From Gammaproteobacteria bacterium (GTDB lineage Bacteria; Pseudomonadota; Gammaproteobacteria; Competibacterales; Competibacteraceae), in contig JACKNC010000001.1 in the NCBI GenBank assembly GCA_024235095.1, positions 898,501 through 962,500 on the forward strand: DNA of 64,000 nt. Reading direction: 5' to 3'. The position numbers and the translations under genes were made by a program. A model generated the notes under the pieces. That model ran no database searches and had not been told where the DNA came from. It saw only the letters and a program-made list of their open reading frames with translations. This document shows, in pieces, positions 34,710 to 44,210 of the stretch; within the stretch, counting starts at the first letter, position 1, and each line of letters opens with the position of its first letter.

Positions 34710-35945
34710 TTAGCCTTGGGCCTCGTAACGCCGCGCCACATAATCCGCGACAATTTGCTGGAATTCGACGGCGATGCTTTCACCTTTCAGGGTCACCGTC
34801 TTCTGGCCATTCACGTAAACCGGGGCCACGGGAACCTCTCCGGTACCGGGCAGACTGATGCCGATATTAGCCTGTTTGCTTTCGCCAGGGCCGTTCACGA
34901 CACACCCCATCACTGCCACTTTCAATTCCTCGACTCCGGGATAACGCTCACGCCACATCGGCATTTGTTCACGCAACCAAGTCTGAATGTCCTGGGCCAG
35001 GCGCTGGAAATAGTCGCTGGTGGTGCGCCCGCACCCGGGACAGGCAGTGACCTGGGGGGTAAAAGAGCGTAGCCCCATCGCTTGCAGAATCTCCTGGGCG
35101 ACCTGGACTTCCTGACGACGATCGCCGCCCGGTTCCGGGGTCAGCGAAATGCGGATGGTGTCGCCAATGCCCTCCTGCAACAGCACCGCCAGCGCGGCGG
35201 TGGACGCCACGATGCCTTTGCTGCCCATGCCGGCTTCGGTCAGCCCCAGATGCAACGGATAGTCGCAGCGCGCCGCCAATCGACGATAGACCGCGATCAA
35301 ATCCTGCACTCCGCTCATCTTCACCGACAGAAGGATGCGATTGCGACCCAGACCGATTTCTTCAGCCCGCTGGGCGCTTTCCAGCGCCGACCGGATCATC
35401 GCTTCATGCATCACTTCACTTGCCGGTTCTGGCTTCGGCAAACGCGCATTCTCATCCATCAGCCGCACCGCCAGCTCCTGATCCAGGCTGCCCCAGTTCA
35501 CCCCGATACGCACCGGCTTGTCATGCCGACAGGCGATTTCAACGATCGTGGCAAACTGCTCGTCCTTCTTCCGGCCACGCCCGACATTGCCAGGATTGAT
35601 GCGGTACTTGTCCAGCAACTCGGCGCAGGCAGGATATTTGCTCAGCAATCTATGGCCATTGAAATGAAAGTCCCCGATGAGCGGAACGCTCACCCCTTGC
35701 GCAGCCAACCGTTCCCGGATAACTGGCACGGCGGCGGCGGCCTCCTCGGTGTTGACGGTGATGCGCACCAGTTCCGAACCCGCTTCAGCTAATTCGGCGA
35801 TCTGTTGGACTGTGGCCTCGGCGTTGGCGGTATCAGTATTGGTCATCGACTGGACGACGATGGGCGCATCGCCGCCCACAGTGATAGGGCCAATGCGCAC
35901 GGCGATGCAGGGCCGGCGCGGGAGAGGAGAAGCAGCAAGAGCCAT
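34710..35945 (-). CDS. ispG: 4-hydroxy-3-methylbut-2-enyl diphosphate synthase
   Basis: 411 residues. N-terminal TIM-barrel start [23 protein letters not shown]-terminal iron-sulfur domain with Cys ligands in [12 protein letters not shown] (about residue 300) and CVVNGPGE (about residue 345). The enzyme makes HMBPP from MEcPP in the MEP isoprenoid pathway. About 20 bp from the hydrolase gene upstream on the same strand. Confidence 0.95.
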   Translation of the reverse strand: MALAASPLPRRPCIAVRIGPITVGGDAPIVVQSMTNTDTANAEATVQQIAELAEAGSELVRITVNTEEAAAAVPVIRERLAAQGVSVPLIGDFHFNGHRLLSKYPACAELLDKYRINPGNVGRGRKKDEQFATIVEIACRHDKPVRIGVNWGSLDQELAVRLMDENARLPKPEPASEVMHEAMIRSALESAQRAEEIGLGRNRILLSVKMSGVQDLIAVYRRLAARCDYPLHLGLTEAGMGSKGIVASTAALAVLLQEGIGDTIRISLTPEPGGDRRQEVQVAQEILQAMGLRSFTPQVTACPGCGRTTSDYFQRLAQDIQTWLREQMPMWRERYPGVEELKVAVMGCVVNGPGESKQANIGISLPGTGEVPVAPVYVNGQKTVTLKGESIAVEFQQIVADYVARRYEAQG

Positions 35946-35966
35946 AGGGAGTATTCCTGTGCGGAC

Positions 35967-36512
35967 TTAACGCAGAAATTCACGACTGATCTCGCGAAAC
36001 CGATCCGTGCCGGACTGATGCAGCCACTCAAAGGCAACCATTTCCCGGCTGACCACGCGCACCCCCTCGACGCGCATCCGCTCCAGCGCCAGATCCACAT
36101 CGCGTGGCGATCGTGAGGAAACCGCGTCAGCGACCAGGTAAACATCCTTACCCGCCATTCGTAAATCCAGCGCAGTTTGCAATACACAAACATGGGCTTC
36201 GGCACCGATGACGATAATTTGCTGACGACCGAGCGCATCGATGCGCCTCATGCAATCTCGTTCGGCGGCGCAGGAGAAATGGGTTTTTTCCATAAATGCT
36301 TCCACTGGCAGTAGATCGCGGATCGCCGCTACTGTAGCGCCAAGTCCTTTCGGATACTGTTCCGAAGCGAGCACCGGCACCTCCAGTCGCTGGGCGATCT
36401 GGATCAACCAAGCGCCATTGGCCACAACGCGGTCAGCCTCGTGAATCGCTGGCATCAGTCGTTCCTGGAAATCAACGACTAACAAGCAGGAAGTTTCGGC
36501 TCTCATCAACAT
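35967..36512 (-). CDS. Isochorismatase-fold cysteine hydrolase
   Basis: 181 residues. The catalytic triad pattern is visible: Asp in LLVVDFQERL near residue 14, Lys in MEKTHFSCA near residue 75, and Cys in GAEAHVCVLQTALDL near residue 109. ATG 36512 has GAGGATT 9 bp upstream; ATG 36506 is possible. Family members hydrolyse amides or are of unknown substrate (YcaC-like). Lies 12 bp after the DedA-PAP2 gene, probably co-transcribed. Confidence 0.85.
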   Translation of the reverse strand: MLMRAETSCLLVVDFQERLMPAIHEADRVVANGAWLIQIAQRLEVPVLASEQYPKGLGATVAAIRDLLPVEAFMEKTHFSCAAERDCMRRIDALGRQQIIVIGAEAHVCVLQTALDLRMAGKDVYLVADAVSSRSPRDVDLALERMRVEGVRVVSREMVAFEWLHQSGTDRFREISREFLR

Positions 36513-36524
36513 CGGTCAATCCTC

Positions 36525-38516
36525 TCAATCAGCAATCAAGATAATAAATTCTTTGGGATTGGAACCCGTAACCCGCTGGGTTTGCAAGCCTCGCCAGGCG
36601 GGGATCAGTAAATCCATCGGAACATGAGAGCGTGGGTCATCCACCGCGAAAGTGAAGAGGCGCATCCGGGGTTCGCGCTTCTGACGACTGATGCTGCCGA
36701 CCCAGATCGGCGCATCACTTTCCCGCAACCGCTCGCCGATATCCCAGAACCGCAGCAGCCAGCGGGTTTCAGCATGGCTACTGTAATGAACCATGATGAA
36801 CTCATCTTCGCGTCCATTGTGGAGTTGCGGCAACACTGGAAGCTCCTCCAATGTGATTTGGGGATTTAGCCAGAGTAGCATGCTCTTAAAATTCAGCTTT
36901 GGCGCTAGGCGCCAACCGGTTTCCTGCAACCGTTGTTGCAATTGTTCGCGGTTTCCCGCCCATTGCAGCAACAAATCTTGGCGGCGATGTCCCTGGAAAT
37001 CCAGCCGTTGCTGGGGTAATTCCCGCCAACCGCCTTGCCACCACTGATCCCGCGTCTGCGTATGCAGCACGGTTTGCGGCTGATAACGATGCAGATCGGC
37101 CTGGTAATCAAGACTGACATGCAGAAAATCAGTGGCCAATAAGGCAACTACACCGTAAGCCAGCAGTCCGCGCCAATGCAGGTTCGTTTTCGGATGACGG
37201 TTATACGCAATGGCTAGCACCGTTACCCAAATCAATCCGAGGCATAGACCCGCCAGGGTATCGGTCAGCCAATGGATACCCAGATAAAGACGAGCGAAGG
37301 CAATGGATATAATAATGAATGCTACTGCCAGGTAAACGAGCCAGCGGCGAACCAGCGGAATCTCTCGGGCAATCAGCGCTGCCAGGAATCCAAAGACCAG
37401 GGTGCTGAACGTCGCGTGGCTCGAAGGGAAGGAGTAGCCTTGTAAACCGTGTGCGACATCATCTGGACTGGAAACGGGTAATAATATACGGAACAGCAAA
37501 TTAGTCGCCATGCCAAAACCCAGCGCTGCCAGCCAGTGCCAAATCGCTGAGTGGTTGCGCTGCCAGACCAACCAGCCGAAAACCACTAGACTTACAGGTA
37601 AAGTTACCTGATAATCACCTGCTTCAGTGATAAACACCATCACGGCATCGGCCCAAGGCGTGCGTAACTCCTTAAAAAAGTGATAGAGACTTTGATCCAG
37701 ACCACTGGGCAACTGTCGACCGGCAGCGCTCAGACTCAGGCCGAGGAGCACTGTCCCACCCAGTAACAGCGTCGCCAGGGTCGCTAAACCGCGCAACTCT
37801 CCTTCGCGGGGATCAAGCAGCGAGGCGCTGATCGGACCGATAAAGCGCCGGCCCTGGCTCCAGACGGTGAATCGCTGCAACCAATCCGTGGCGTGGGCCT
37901 GGAATATCCGTACTACATGAGTGACTAACCAGACAGTCAGCCACAGCAGTATAGCGACGATCAGGATTAACACGACTAACCGTCCAGCCACACGCGAGGC
38001 GATGTCCAGTGAGGCGCCGAACGCCATACCGGGAATCAGATAAGCCGGCGCCCACAGGATTGCCGAGATCACGTTAGCGATCATGAAATGCCGCCAAGTC
38101 ATGTCCATCATCCCGGCCACCGTAGGAATCGTCCCACGCACCGGCCCGAAGAAGCGACCAAACAACACGCTTTTACCACCATGCTTGCGGAAGAATTCCT
38201 CGCTGCGGGCAATCATCCCGGGGTGCTTAGTGAAAGGCCAGACTTGCCGAATACTCTGATGGAACGCGCGACCCATCCAGAAACTGATGGCGTCGCCGAC
38301 AATAGCGCCTCCGGTTGACCACCAGTAAGCGGTCCAGAACTCCAGATGTCCCAAGCCGATCAGCGCGCCCAGACTGAACATCACCAAAACGCCGGGGATG
38401 ATGACGCCGATAATGGCCAGTGATTCCGTCATGGCAGTGATGAAGATGACGAGACTCATCCAGCCAGGATGGGCGGCTACCCAGACAAACAGCGCATTGA
38501 CGAATTCGGATTGCAT
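36525..38516 (-). CDS. DedA - PAP2 phosphatase - LssY fusion membrane protein
   Basis: 663 residues with three parts. Residues 25-180 are a DedA/SNARE-associated domain (VIIPGVLVMFSLGALIGLG, GRFFGPVRGTIPTVAGM with the conserved Arg). Residues 230-440 are a PAP2-type lipid phosphatase with SFPSSHATFS near residue 365 and ARLYLGIHWLTD near residue 410, the phosphate-binding Ser and catalytic His pairs. Residues 480-663 are an LssY-like C-terminal domain. Together they suggest dephosphorylation of a lipid pyrophosphate coupled to lipid movement at the inner membrane. Fusion of this order is known in proteobacteria. Confidence 0.9.
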   Translation of the reverse strand: MQSEFVNALFVWVAAHPGWMSLVIFITAMTESLAIIGVIIPGVLVMFSLGALIGLGHLEFWTAYWWSTGGAIVGDAISFWMGRAFHQSIRQVWPFTKHPGMIARSEEFFRKHGGKSVLFGRFFGPVRGTIPTVAGMMDMTWRHFMIANVISAILWAPAYLIPGMAFGASLDIASRVAGRLVVLILIVAILLWLTVWLVTHVVRIFQAHATDWLQRFTVWSQGRRFIGPISASLLDPREGELRGLATLATLLLGGTVLLGLSLSAAGRQLPSGLDQSLYHFFKELRTPWADAVMVFITEAGDYQVTLPVSLVVFGWLVWQRNHSAIWHWLAALGFGMATNLLFRILLPVSSPDDVAHGLQGYSFPSSHATFSTLVFGFLAALIAREIPLVRRWLVYLAVAFIIISIAFARLYLGIHWLTDTLAGLCLGLIWVTVLAIAYNRHPKTNLHWRGLLAYGVVALLATDFLHVSLDYQADLHRYQPQTVLHTQTRDQWWQGGWRELPQQRLDFQGHRRQDLLLQWAGNREQLQQRLQETGWRLAPKLNFKSMLLWLNPQITLEELPVLPQLHNGREDEFIMVHYSSHAETRWLLRFWDIGERLRESDAPIWVGSISRQKREPRMRLFTFAVDDPRSHVPMDLLIPAWRGLQTQRVTGSNPKEFIILIAD

Positions 38517-38940
38517 CGGTTTCGGATAGATAGGCAGCAGTAAATGTTAACTATAGAGGTTCCAAGTATCAGGAATGGAAACAGGGAGTTGTTCCCGAAT
38601 TTGTCCGGTTTCCATCTGGAAAGACAATAAGATCGCAGGTCAACATTTCATTTTAGGGTTGGAATAATGAGAGCGAACTCTACATCGGGCCAAACTGGCC
38701 CGTTTCCGGTTAGATACTGTCACTCGCTGATAAGTCTGGTCAATCATCCTATATTTGAAGGTCATCTGGTCCATGGAAAATTCGGTTCAAGATGACAGGA
38801 GGTGAGGTGAATCATTCGTAAAATTCATTATCTAACAAGGCTCTCAAGGCAAACTGAAAATTAGGTACGATGTTTGCATACCAAATAAATTGTAATAAGT
38901 AACAAATCATTTTAGGATTGGATTACAGGAGCCAGTTTTG
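38517..38940. other. 424-bp divergent intergenic region
   Basis: It separates the minus-strand DedA gene from the plus-strand small exported protein. I see one hairpin, CGGGCCA-AAC-TGGCCCG at 38686-38702, without a T-run, and an AT-rich stretch before 38930. No supported gene. Confidence 0.5.
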
Positions 38941-39333
38941 ATGAACACGCAGATCCACCGCAAACAACTTATTATTTTGATGCTGGCTATGGCGCTCGCT
39001 GCAGTTTCCTACTGGATTCCCCTGCCGCAGCAATCCGAATCTTATCCATCACCATCGATATTGCATGAATCGACCCGTTTAGCAGCGCCAAAAGAAGAGA
39101 TTACTTATGCACGCGAGCCTGCAACGATCTGGCGATTTCCGGTAACCATCCAGGCGCCGCGCACTCCGGTGCGAGCTGCTGCCACGCCGCAGACAAAAGA
39201 TATCCAATCAGTTCAGACATCACCCGCGACGCAGCTGATAGATCCGCGGGATTTTGCCAATGGGATCGGCATGCCAATAGTCAATCCTTCTCTGGTGCCA
39301 GTTAAAGAGCTGAATTACGATCTGAAACGCTAG
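38941..39333 (+). CDS. Small exported or membrane-anchored protein of unknown function
   Basis: 130 residues from ATG 38941, with AGGAG 8-9 bp upstream. An N-terminal hydrophobic stretch (LIILMLAMALAAVSYWI) after a basic start looks like a signal or anchor. The rest is Pro/Ala/Thr-rich and probably unstructured, ending KELNYDLKR. I do not recognise a family. It stands alone and is followed by an inverted pair of GTACGC palindromes. Confidence 0.6.
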   Translation: MNTQIHRKQLIILMLAMALAAVSYWIPLPQQSESYPSPSILHESTRLAAPKEEITYAREPATIWRFPVTIQAPRTPVRAAATPQTKDIQSVQTSPATQLIDPRDFANGIGMPIVNPSLVPVKELNYDLKR

Positions 39334-39368
39334 ATTATAGTCTGGCAACCTGTTTAGCCTGCATTCCA

Positions 39369-39450
39369 AGGTACGCGGTGCGTACCCTGCATCGACTACG
39401 TCGACGACGTTGATACCGATCATTCAAAAGTAGGGTACGCACCGCGTACC
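39369..39450. repeat. Paired GTACGC palindromes in inverted orientation (REPIN-like)
   Basis: GGTACGCGGTGCGTACC at 39370-39386 and its exact complement GGTACGCACCGCGTACC at 39434-39450 each form a 7-bp stem with a 3-base loop and together form a larger cruciform. A related single palindrome lies at 6692-6710. Confidence 0.75.
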
Positions 39451-39525
39451 GCTGCAGTGAATAGCCATGACCCGGAATGTAGGGATAACGGCGAGCAAGA
39501 CAATAAGAGATAGATTCTTTAGGAG

Positions 39526-39543
39526 CCGGTCATGATTGACCGG
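39526..39543. terminator. Hairpin CCGGTCA/TGACCGG
   Basis: A seven-base stem with a TGAT loop, followed by TTTGTAG. Could be a weak terminator; function unproven. Confidence 0.3.
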
Positions 39544-39792
39544 TTTGTAGCGCCCGCTCAGACTTATCCCCTCTCTATCTTCTTCAAGTCATCGTCAGTA
39601 TTTGCATTTCCCTCTGTTATTCTGCTTGAATTCTTGCTAACCCGGTTCATTCTGGCCTGTGGTATCATTTGCCATCACTTATTGTAGGCAAAAGCGAATC
39701 GCGCACGGCGTTCTCGTGCAATCCGCGCTGTGGCGGTTGCCCCCAGAATCAAACTGGCCTCGCCCATCACCGTTCGGTAAGGAGAATAAAGC

Positions 39793-40569
39793 ATGAATTA
39801 CGAAAATATCCGGGTCGAAACCCGCGGCCCGGTCGCCCTGATTACCCTGAACCGGCCCAAGGCGTTTAATGCCTTGTCCAACGATCTGATGGATGAGCTG
39901 ACCCAGGCGCTGGATGCTGTCGAAGCGGATGAGGCGATTCGCGCTATCGTCCTGACCGGCGGCGAGAAGGTGTTTGCCGCTGGCGCTGACATCAAGGGCA
40001 TGAAAGATTACTCCTACATGGACGCCTATAAGGCCAACTTCATCACCCGCAACTGGGAGCGGGTCAGCCGTTGCCGCAAGCCGGTGATTGCTGCAGTAGC
40101 CGGCTATGCGCTGGGCGGTGGTTGCGAGCTAGCGATGATGTGCGATTTCATTCTGGCCGCTGATACTGCCAAATTTGGTCAGCCGGAAATCAAGCTGGGC
40201 ATTCTGCCCGGCGCTGGCGGCACCCAGCGCCTGACCCGGCTGGTCGGCAAGTCCAAAGCCATGGAACTCTGTCTGACCGGGCGGATGATGGATGTTGAGG
40301 AAGCTGAGCGCGCCGGTCTGGTCAGCCGAATCGTGCCGGTTGCCGAACTGATTGAGGAGGCGGTTAAAACCGCCGAGACGATTGCGGGCTATTCGCTGCC
40401 AGCGGTGATGATGACCAAGGAATGCGTCAACCGCTCTTATGAAACGAGTCTTGCCGAGGGGCTGTTGTTCGAGCGCCGGACTTTCCATGCGGTATTCGCA
40501 ACCGAGGATCAGAAGGAAGGCATGGAAGCGTTTGCCGGCAAACGCGCGGCGCAGTTCAAGCACCTCTAA
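39793..40569 (+). CDS. Enoyl-CoA hydratase/crotonase
   Basis: 258 residues, AAGGAG 8 bp before ATG 39793. The oxyanion hole segments are AAGADIKGM (about residue 65) and [18 protein letters not shown] (about residue 110). The two catalytic Glu of hydratases are present in GGCELA and in the [18 protein letters not shown] segment. It hydrates crotonyl-CoA and similar enoyl-CoAs. The next gene makes the following or preceding redox step, so the pair likely handles C4-C5 acyl-CoA in beta-oxidation or polyhydroxyalkanoate-linked metabolism. Confidence 0.9.
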   Translation: MNYENIRVETRGPVALITLNRPKAFNALSNDLMDELTQALDAVEADEAIRAIVLTGGEKVFAAGADIKGMKDYSYMDAYKANFITRNWERVSRCRKPVIAAVAGYALGGGCELAMMCDFILAADTAKFGQPEIKLGILPGAGGTQRLTRLVGKSKAMELCLTGRMMDVEEAERAGLVSRIVPVAELIEEAVKTAETIAGYSLPAVMMTKECVNRSYETSLAEGLLFERRTFHAVFATEDQKEGMEAFAGKRAAQFKHL

Positions 40570-40716
40570 GGTTTGAAGAGACTGATCCGGCCAGTGACGC
40601 GCCGTGGATTGGGTTGACCGGATCGTTGATTAAATCCACTATGTTTGATGTTGTTAATGCCTGGCGCTTCTCGGTCGCCAGGAATTCGTGTTGTTAAAAT
40701 CTAGAAGGAATAGACA

Positions 40717-41613
40717 ATGGAAATCAAAAAAGTTGGCGTAATGGGTTGTGGAGCGATGGGATTGGGCGTAGCGCAGGTCTGCGCACAGTCGGGCATGCCG
40801 ACGGTCGCGGTTAAAGCGACGCCGGGTTCAACAGACAAGATTCGCTCAGGACTGGAAAAATCATTGGGCAAGATGGTCGAACGCGGCAAAATGACCGCCG
40901 AGAAAAAAGACGAAACCCTCAGCCTGTTGCAATTCACAACTCAGGAAGAAGAGGTTGCGGGTTGCGATTTGATCATTGAATCCATTATTGAAGATCTGGA
41001 CACCAAGAAAGCGCTCTTTCAGCGGCTGGAGGGTATCGTCTCGCCACAGGCGCTGCTGACCACGAATACTTCGACGCTTTCGGTGACCGCAATGATGGCG
41101 GTCTGCGAGCATCGCAACCGGGTGGCGGGTCTGCACTTCTTTAACCCGGCGCCCGTGATGAAACTGGTCGAGATCATTCACGGCTTTGAGACTTCCGATG
41201 ACGCGATTGAAACGCTCGATACGTTTTGCAAGAAACTGGGCAAAGACCCGGTTATTGTGCAAGACACGACGGGTTTTATCGTTAACCGCCTGCTAACGCC
41301 TTATATGCTGAGCGCTATCCGCCTCCTGGAAATGGGGACGGGCACGATTGGCGACATCGATCACGCGATGAAGTCGGGCGCCGGACATCCAATGGGGCCG
41401 TTTGAACTGGCTGATTACATCGGTTTGGATGTTGTGGAAGCCATGACGCTGAACATTTATCAGGACATGCATCAGCCCCATGTATCTTCGCCACATACTC
41501 TGACCCGGTTAGTCCAGCTCGGCTATCTGGGCCGCAAGACCGGCAAGGGTTTCTACGATTATTCAACCAAGCCGCCGATGCCGAATCCGGCGTTGCGTCA
41601 TCCAGTTGCATGA
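40717..41613 (+). CDS. 3-hydroxybutyryl-CoA dehydrogenase
   Basis: 298 residues. N-terminal NAD site GVMGCGAMGLGVAQ, and Glu/Ser/His catalytic region around NTSTLSV and RVAGLHFFNPAPVMKLVEII (His near residue 140). C-terminal domain with GFIVNRLLTPYMLSAIRLLE and GHPMGPFELADYIGLD. It interconverts acetoacetyl-CoA and 3-hydroxybutyryl-CoA. Lies 147 bp after the crotonase on the same strand. It is close in type to clostridial Hbd and PaaH; the cofactor preference is not settled by sequence. Confidence 0.92.
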   Translation: MEIKKVGVMGCGAMGLGVAQVCAQSGMPTVAVKATPGSTDKIRSGLEKSLGKMVERGKMTAEKKDETLSLLQFTTQEEEVAGCDLIIESIIEDLDTKKALFQRLEGIVSPQALLTTNTSTLSVTAMMAVCEHRNRVAGLHFFNPAPVMKLVEIIHGFETSDDAIETLDTFCKKLGKDPVIVQDTTGFIVNRLLTPYMLSAIRLLEMGTGTIGDIDHAMKSGAGHPMGPFELADYIGLDVVEAMTLNIYQDMHQPHVSSPHTLTRLVQLGYLGRKTGKGFYDYSTKPPMPNPALRHPVA

Positions 41614-41674
41614 TGACCTATTGATGCAAGAAACGCTTCCAGTCGGGCGACCCGGTTGGAAGCCGGTTCATGGG

Positions 41675-43054
41675 TTACCACCCGCCATAGCGCTGTTCCA
41701 GCCAGCTAAACACCGCGCGCAGAGTCATCGCTTCGCCGCCTTCCGGGCGTCCGGGTTGCGTTTTGAGGTTCCATGCCATCAGATCAAAATGCGCCCATGG
41801 AATGCCGTCCGGTACAAATTCCTTCAAAAACAGCGCTGCGGTAATGGCTCCAGCATACGAAGAATCCGAGGCGTTGGCGAGATCGGCGATCTTGCTATCC
41901 AGCATTTCGCGGTAAGGGGAATACAACGGCAATCGCCAACAGGGGTCCTGTTCGCGTTCCGCCGCCGCCAGCAGACCGGATGCAAGCGTCTCGTCATTGC
42001 AGAATAGCGCCGGTACTTGTGTTCCCAGCGCCACTCGCGCCGCGCCAGTCAATGTAGCGAAGTCAATGATAACCGCTGGTTGCTCAGCACCCGCTTCGGC
42101 CAGGGCATCGCTAAGGATCAGGCGGCCTTCGGCGTCGGTATTGTGAATTTCCACGGTTAATCCCTGGCGCGAGCGAACAACATCGCCGGGTCGAAACGCG
42201 TTGCCCGCCACCGCATTGTCCACCGCCGCGACCAGCAGGCGCAACCGCACCGGCAGTCGAGCGCTTATGATCAGGCGAGCTAGACCCAGCGCGGTCGCCG
42301 CCCCCCCCATATCCTTCTTCATCAACCGCATGGCGCTGGATGGCTTCAAGTCCAGTCCTCCGCTGTCGAAACAGACGCCTTTGCCAACCAGAGTTACTTT
42401 GGGGTGCCCCGGATCGCCCCAGCGCAGATCCAACAAGCGGGGCGGATGGGCGCTGGCCCGGCCCACAGCATGAATGAGCGGAAAATTGCGCGTCAGCAGC
42501 TCCTCGCCAACCGTTTGCTCGAACGTCGCACTGAATTGTTGGGCAAGCGTTTGCATCGTCTCGGCAAGCTGCTCCGGCATCAAATCTTCCGCCGGGGTAT
42601 TGATCAGATCGCGAACTAGAGTAACCGCATCGACCATGCGCTGAATACGGTCAGCGTCGCAAACGGGATTCAGCGCCAGCCGCGCGATGGTACGTTTGGA
42701 CGCCTTGTAGCGAGTAAATTGATAGGCGCCTAACGCCCAGCCCAGGGTTAACCGCTCTAGCTGCTGGGGGTCAAATGCCGCTTCCAGCGCGTAATCGCCT
42801 TCGGGTAACACCGTGGGCAGACCGCCCAGCGCCCACAGGTGGTCAGCTTTGCCGATCACGATAATCACGACTCGCAGCTGACCCTCCACGCTGGGAACCA
42901 GGCTGAATTGACCCGGCTTGGCTTTGAAGCTGGTCGCGCTCAACCAACGGCGCAAGGGTTCATCCTGCTGTTCCAGCCAGGTTGCGAACTCGCTCTCGGT
43001 GACCGGGATCACGGGAATATTGCCGTTAGTACGACTTGAGATTACGTTGTTCAT
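41675..43054 (-). CDS. Leucyl aminopeptidase family (M17) protein
   Basis: 459 residues. The C-terminal catalytic domain carries LVGKGVCFDSGGLDLKPS near residue 225 (metal-binding Lys and Asp), MKKDMGGAA, and NTDAEGRLILSDALAEA near residue 305, the M17 signature. The N-terminal domain is divergent, as in the PepB-like branch. A metal-dependent cytosolic aminopeptidase. Convergent with the dehydrogenase gene across about 60 bp. Confidence 0.88.
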   Translation of the reverse strand: MNNVISSRTNGNIPVIPVTESEFATWLEQQDEPLRRWLSATSFKAKPGQFSLVPSVEGQLRVVIIVIGKADHLWALGGLPTVLPEGDYALEAAFDPQQLERLTLGWALGAYQFTRYKASKRTIARLALNPVCDADRIQRMVDAVTLVRDLINTPAEDLMPEQLAETMQTLAQQFSATFEQTVGEELLTRNFPLIHAVGRASAHPPRLLDLRWGDPGHPKVTLVGKGVCFDSGGLDLKPSSAMRLMKKDMGGAATALGLARLIISARLPVRLRLLVAAVDNAVAGNAFRPGDVVRSRQGLTVEIHNTDAEGRLILSDALAEAGAEQPAVIIDFATLTGAARVALGTQVPALFCNDETLASGLLAAAEREQDPCWRLPLYSPYREMLDSKIADLANASDSSYAGAITAALFLKEFVPDGIPWAHFDLMAWNLKTQPGRPEGGEAMTLRAVFSWLEQRYGGW

Positions 43055-43090
43055 GAGTTTTCAGTTCTACAAAAAGTAGGGTTTTTAGCG

Positions 43091-43272
43091 CTGCTTTATC
43101 AGATTATGGAGCGGATGGAAGCGGGGGCGCCGGAAGCGGATCACCAAGCGTTACAGCACCTGTTGAGTCCGTCAGCGTGGCCTGAGCGGGCGGTTCTCGA
43201 CCCCATTGCCCAAGAGGCCAGCTAGCGGCGGTTAGGGGATAATGAGAAGACTTCGTTAACGATTGATATCAG
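43091..43272 (+). pseudogene. N-terminal fragment of an IS701-like transposase
   Basis: The frame from 43091 reads YQIMERMEAGAPEADHQALQ, HLLSPSAWPERAVLDPIAQEAS, a TAG, then RRLGDNEKTSLTID before similarity ends. It resembles the first third of IS701-group transposases (Q-x-LQHFLxxSxW pattern). No start, no catalytic core. It may be a separate decayed insertion from the C-terminal piece at 3667-4250. Confidence 0.5.
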
Positions 43273-43280
43273 AGGCACTC

Positions 43281-44117
43281 TTACTTCACCGGGATGTATC
43301 CGTTGTGTCGGATGATCTCGGCGCCATCAGGACTCAACAAATATTCGACGAACCGCCTGGTGAGTTCACTTACCTTTGTTATGTCGGCAGGAAGATATAT
43401 GTATATTTTACGGGCAAGAATGTACTTTCCTGATTGTGCATTGGAGAAGTTGGGCACCACACCATTCAAGGCAAGGGGCTTCACCTTGGACTCGTCGACA
43501 TGCCCAAGGCTCATGTAACCAAGGGCATTTTTGTCCCAGGATACCACTACCTTCATTTTATCGTGGTCGTCGATAATATTAGCCGTCGTTGTTGGAGTCT
43601 CGTTGGGCATAACCTTTTTGAGGAAGACGGACCGGGTTCCGCTTCCGGCGTTTCGGTCGTACAGCGAGATCGGGCTGTCGTCTCCCCCGACCTGCTTCCA
43701 GTTGGTGATTTCACCGGCGTAAATCTTCCTTACGGTATCAGTGGACAAATTCGATATGGGATTCGATGGATGGACAACCACGGCGATCGCATCGATGGCA
43801 AGGGGTATCGTTTGCAGATCATAATGCTGCTGCTCCTTCGGCTTCAGCAAGCGTCCTGCGTTGCCGATGTCGATGAGGCCCTTGCCAATCTGCTCGATGC
43901 CAAAGGTGGAGCCGCCGCCTCTGACCAGGATATGGATATTCGGATTGAACTCTTCGATTCTGTGCTTTAGCTCGTACATGATCGGCAGATGGGCCGTGCC
44001 GCCGGCAATCAAAATATTGCCTTCTAATTGGTTGAAGCTTTCAAGACCGTCGGCTACAGCATGCGAAAAGAACAGCAAAGTTGAAGCCATCAAGCCGACA
44101 ATGTTTAGAACTTTCAT
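43281..44117 (-). CDS. PstS-like phosphate-type substrate-binding protein
   Basis: 278 residues with a signal peptide (VGLMASTLLFFSHAVA). The phosphate-binding pattern is seen: LIAGGTAHL, RGGGSTFGIEQIGKGLIDIGNAGR near residues 65-90 and RNAGSGTRSVFLKKVM near residue 155. It lies directly downstream of a hybrid histidine kinase with no transport genes, so it may be a sensor component and not part of an uptake system. Base use is more AT-rich than in the neighbours. Ligand not known; phosphate by family. Confidence 0.82.
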   Translation of the reverse strand: MKVLNIVGLMASTLLFFSHAVADGLESFNQLEGNILIAGGTAHLPIMYELKHRIEEFNPNIHILVRGGGSTFGIEQIGKGLIDIGNAGRLLKPKEQQHYDLQTIPLAIDAIAVVVHPSNPISNLSTDTVRKIYAGEITNWKQVGGDDSPISLYDRNAGSGTRSVFLKKVMPNETPTTTANIIDDHDKMKVVVSWDKNALGYMSLGHVDESKVKPLALNGVVPNFSNAQSGKYILARKIYIYLPADITKVSELTRRFVEYLLSPDGAEIIRHNGYIPVK

Positions 44118-44210
44118 AACAAATCTCCATACGGTATTGCTTTAGTTCAGTTATCATTATAATGTGACTTCTTACCCAAATGTCTGATTAAAAACCTTAT
44201 CTCAAAAATT

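Larger units (their letters stand above)
39334..39792. other. 459-bp intergenic region before the crotonase gene
   Basis: It holds the paired palindromes at 39369-39450 and the hairpin at 39526-39543. A ribosome site TAAGGAG is close to the crotonase start. No gene is supported in it. Confidence 0.5.

Noticed and set aside
38817..38840. Short coding start after AGGAGGTGAGGTGAATC
   Set aside because: The good ribosome-site-like sequence is followed within a few codons by TAA.
39669..39869. 66-codon plus-strand frame overlapping the crotonase start
   Set aside because: It runs into the crotonase gene in another frame and has no supporting features.
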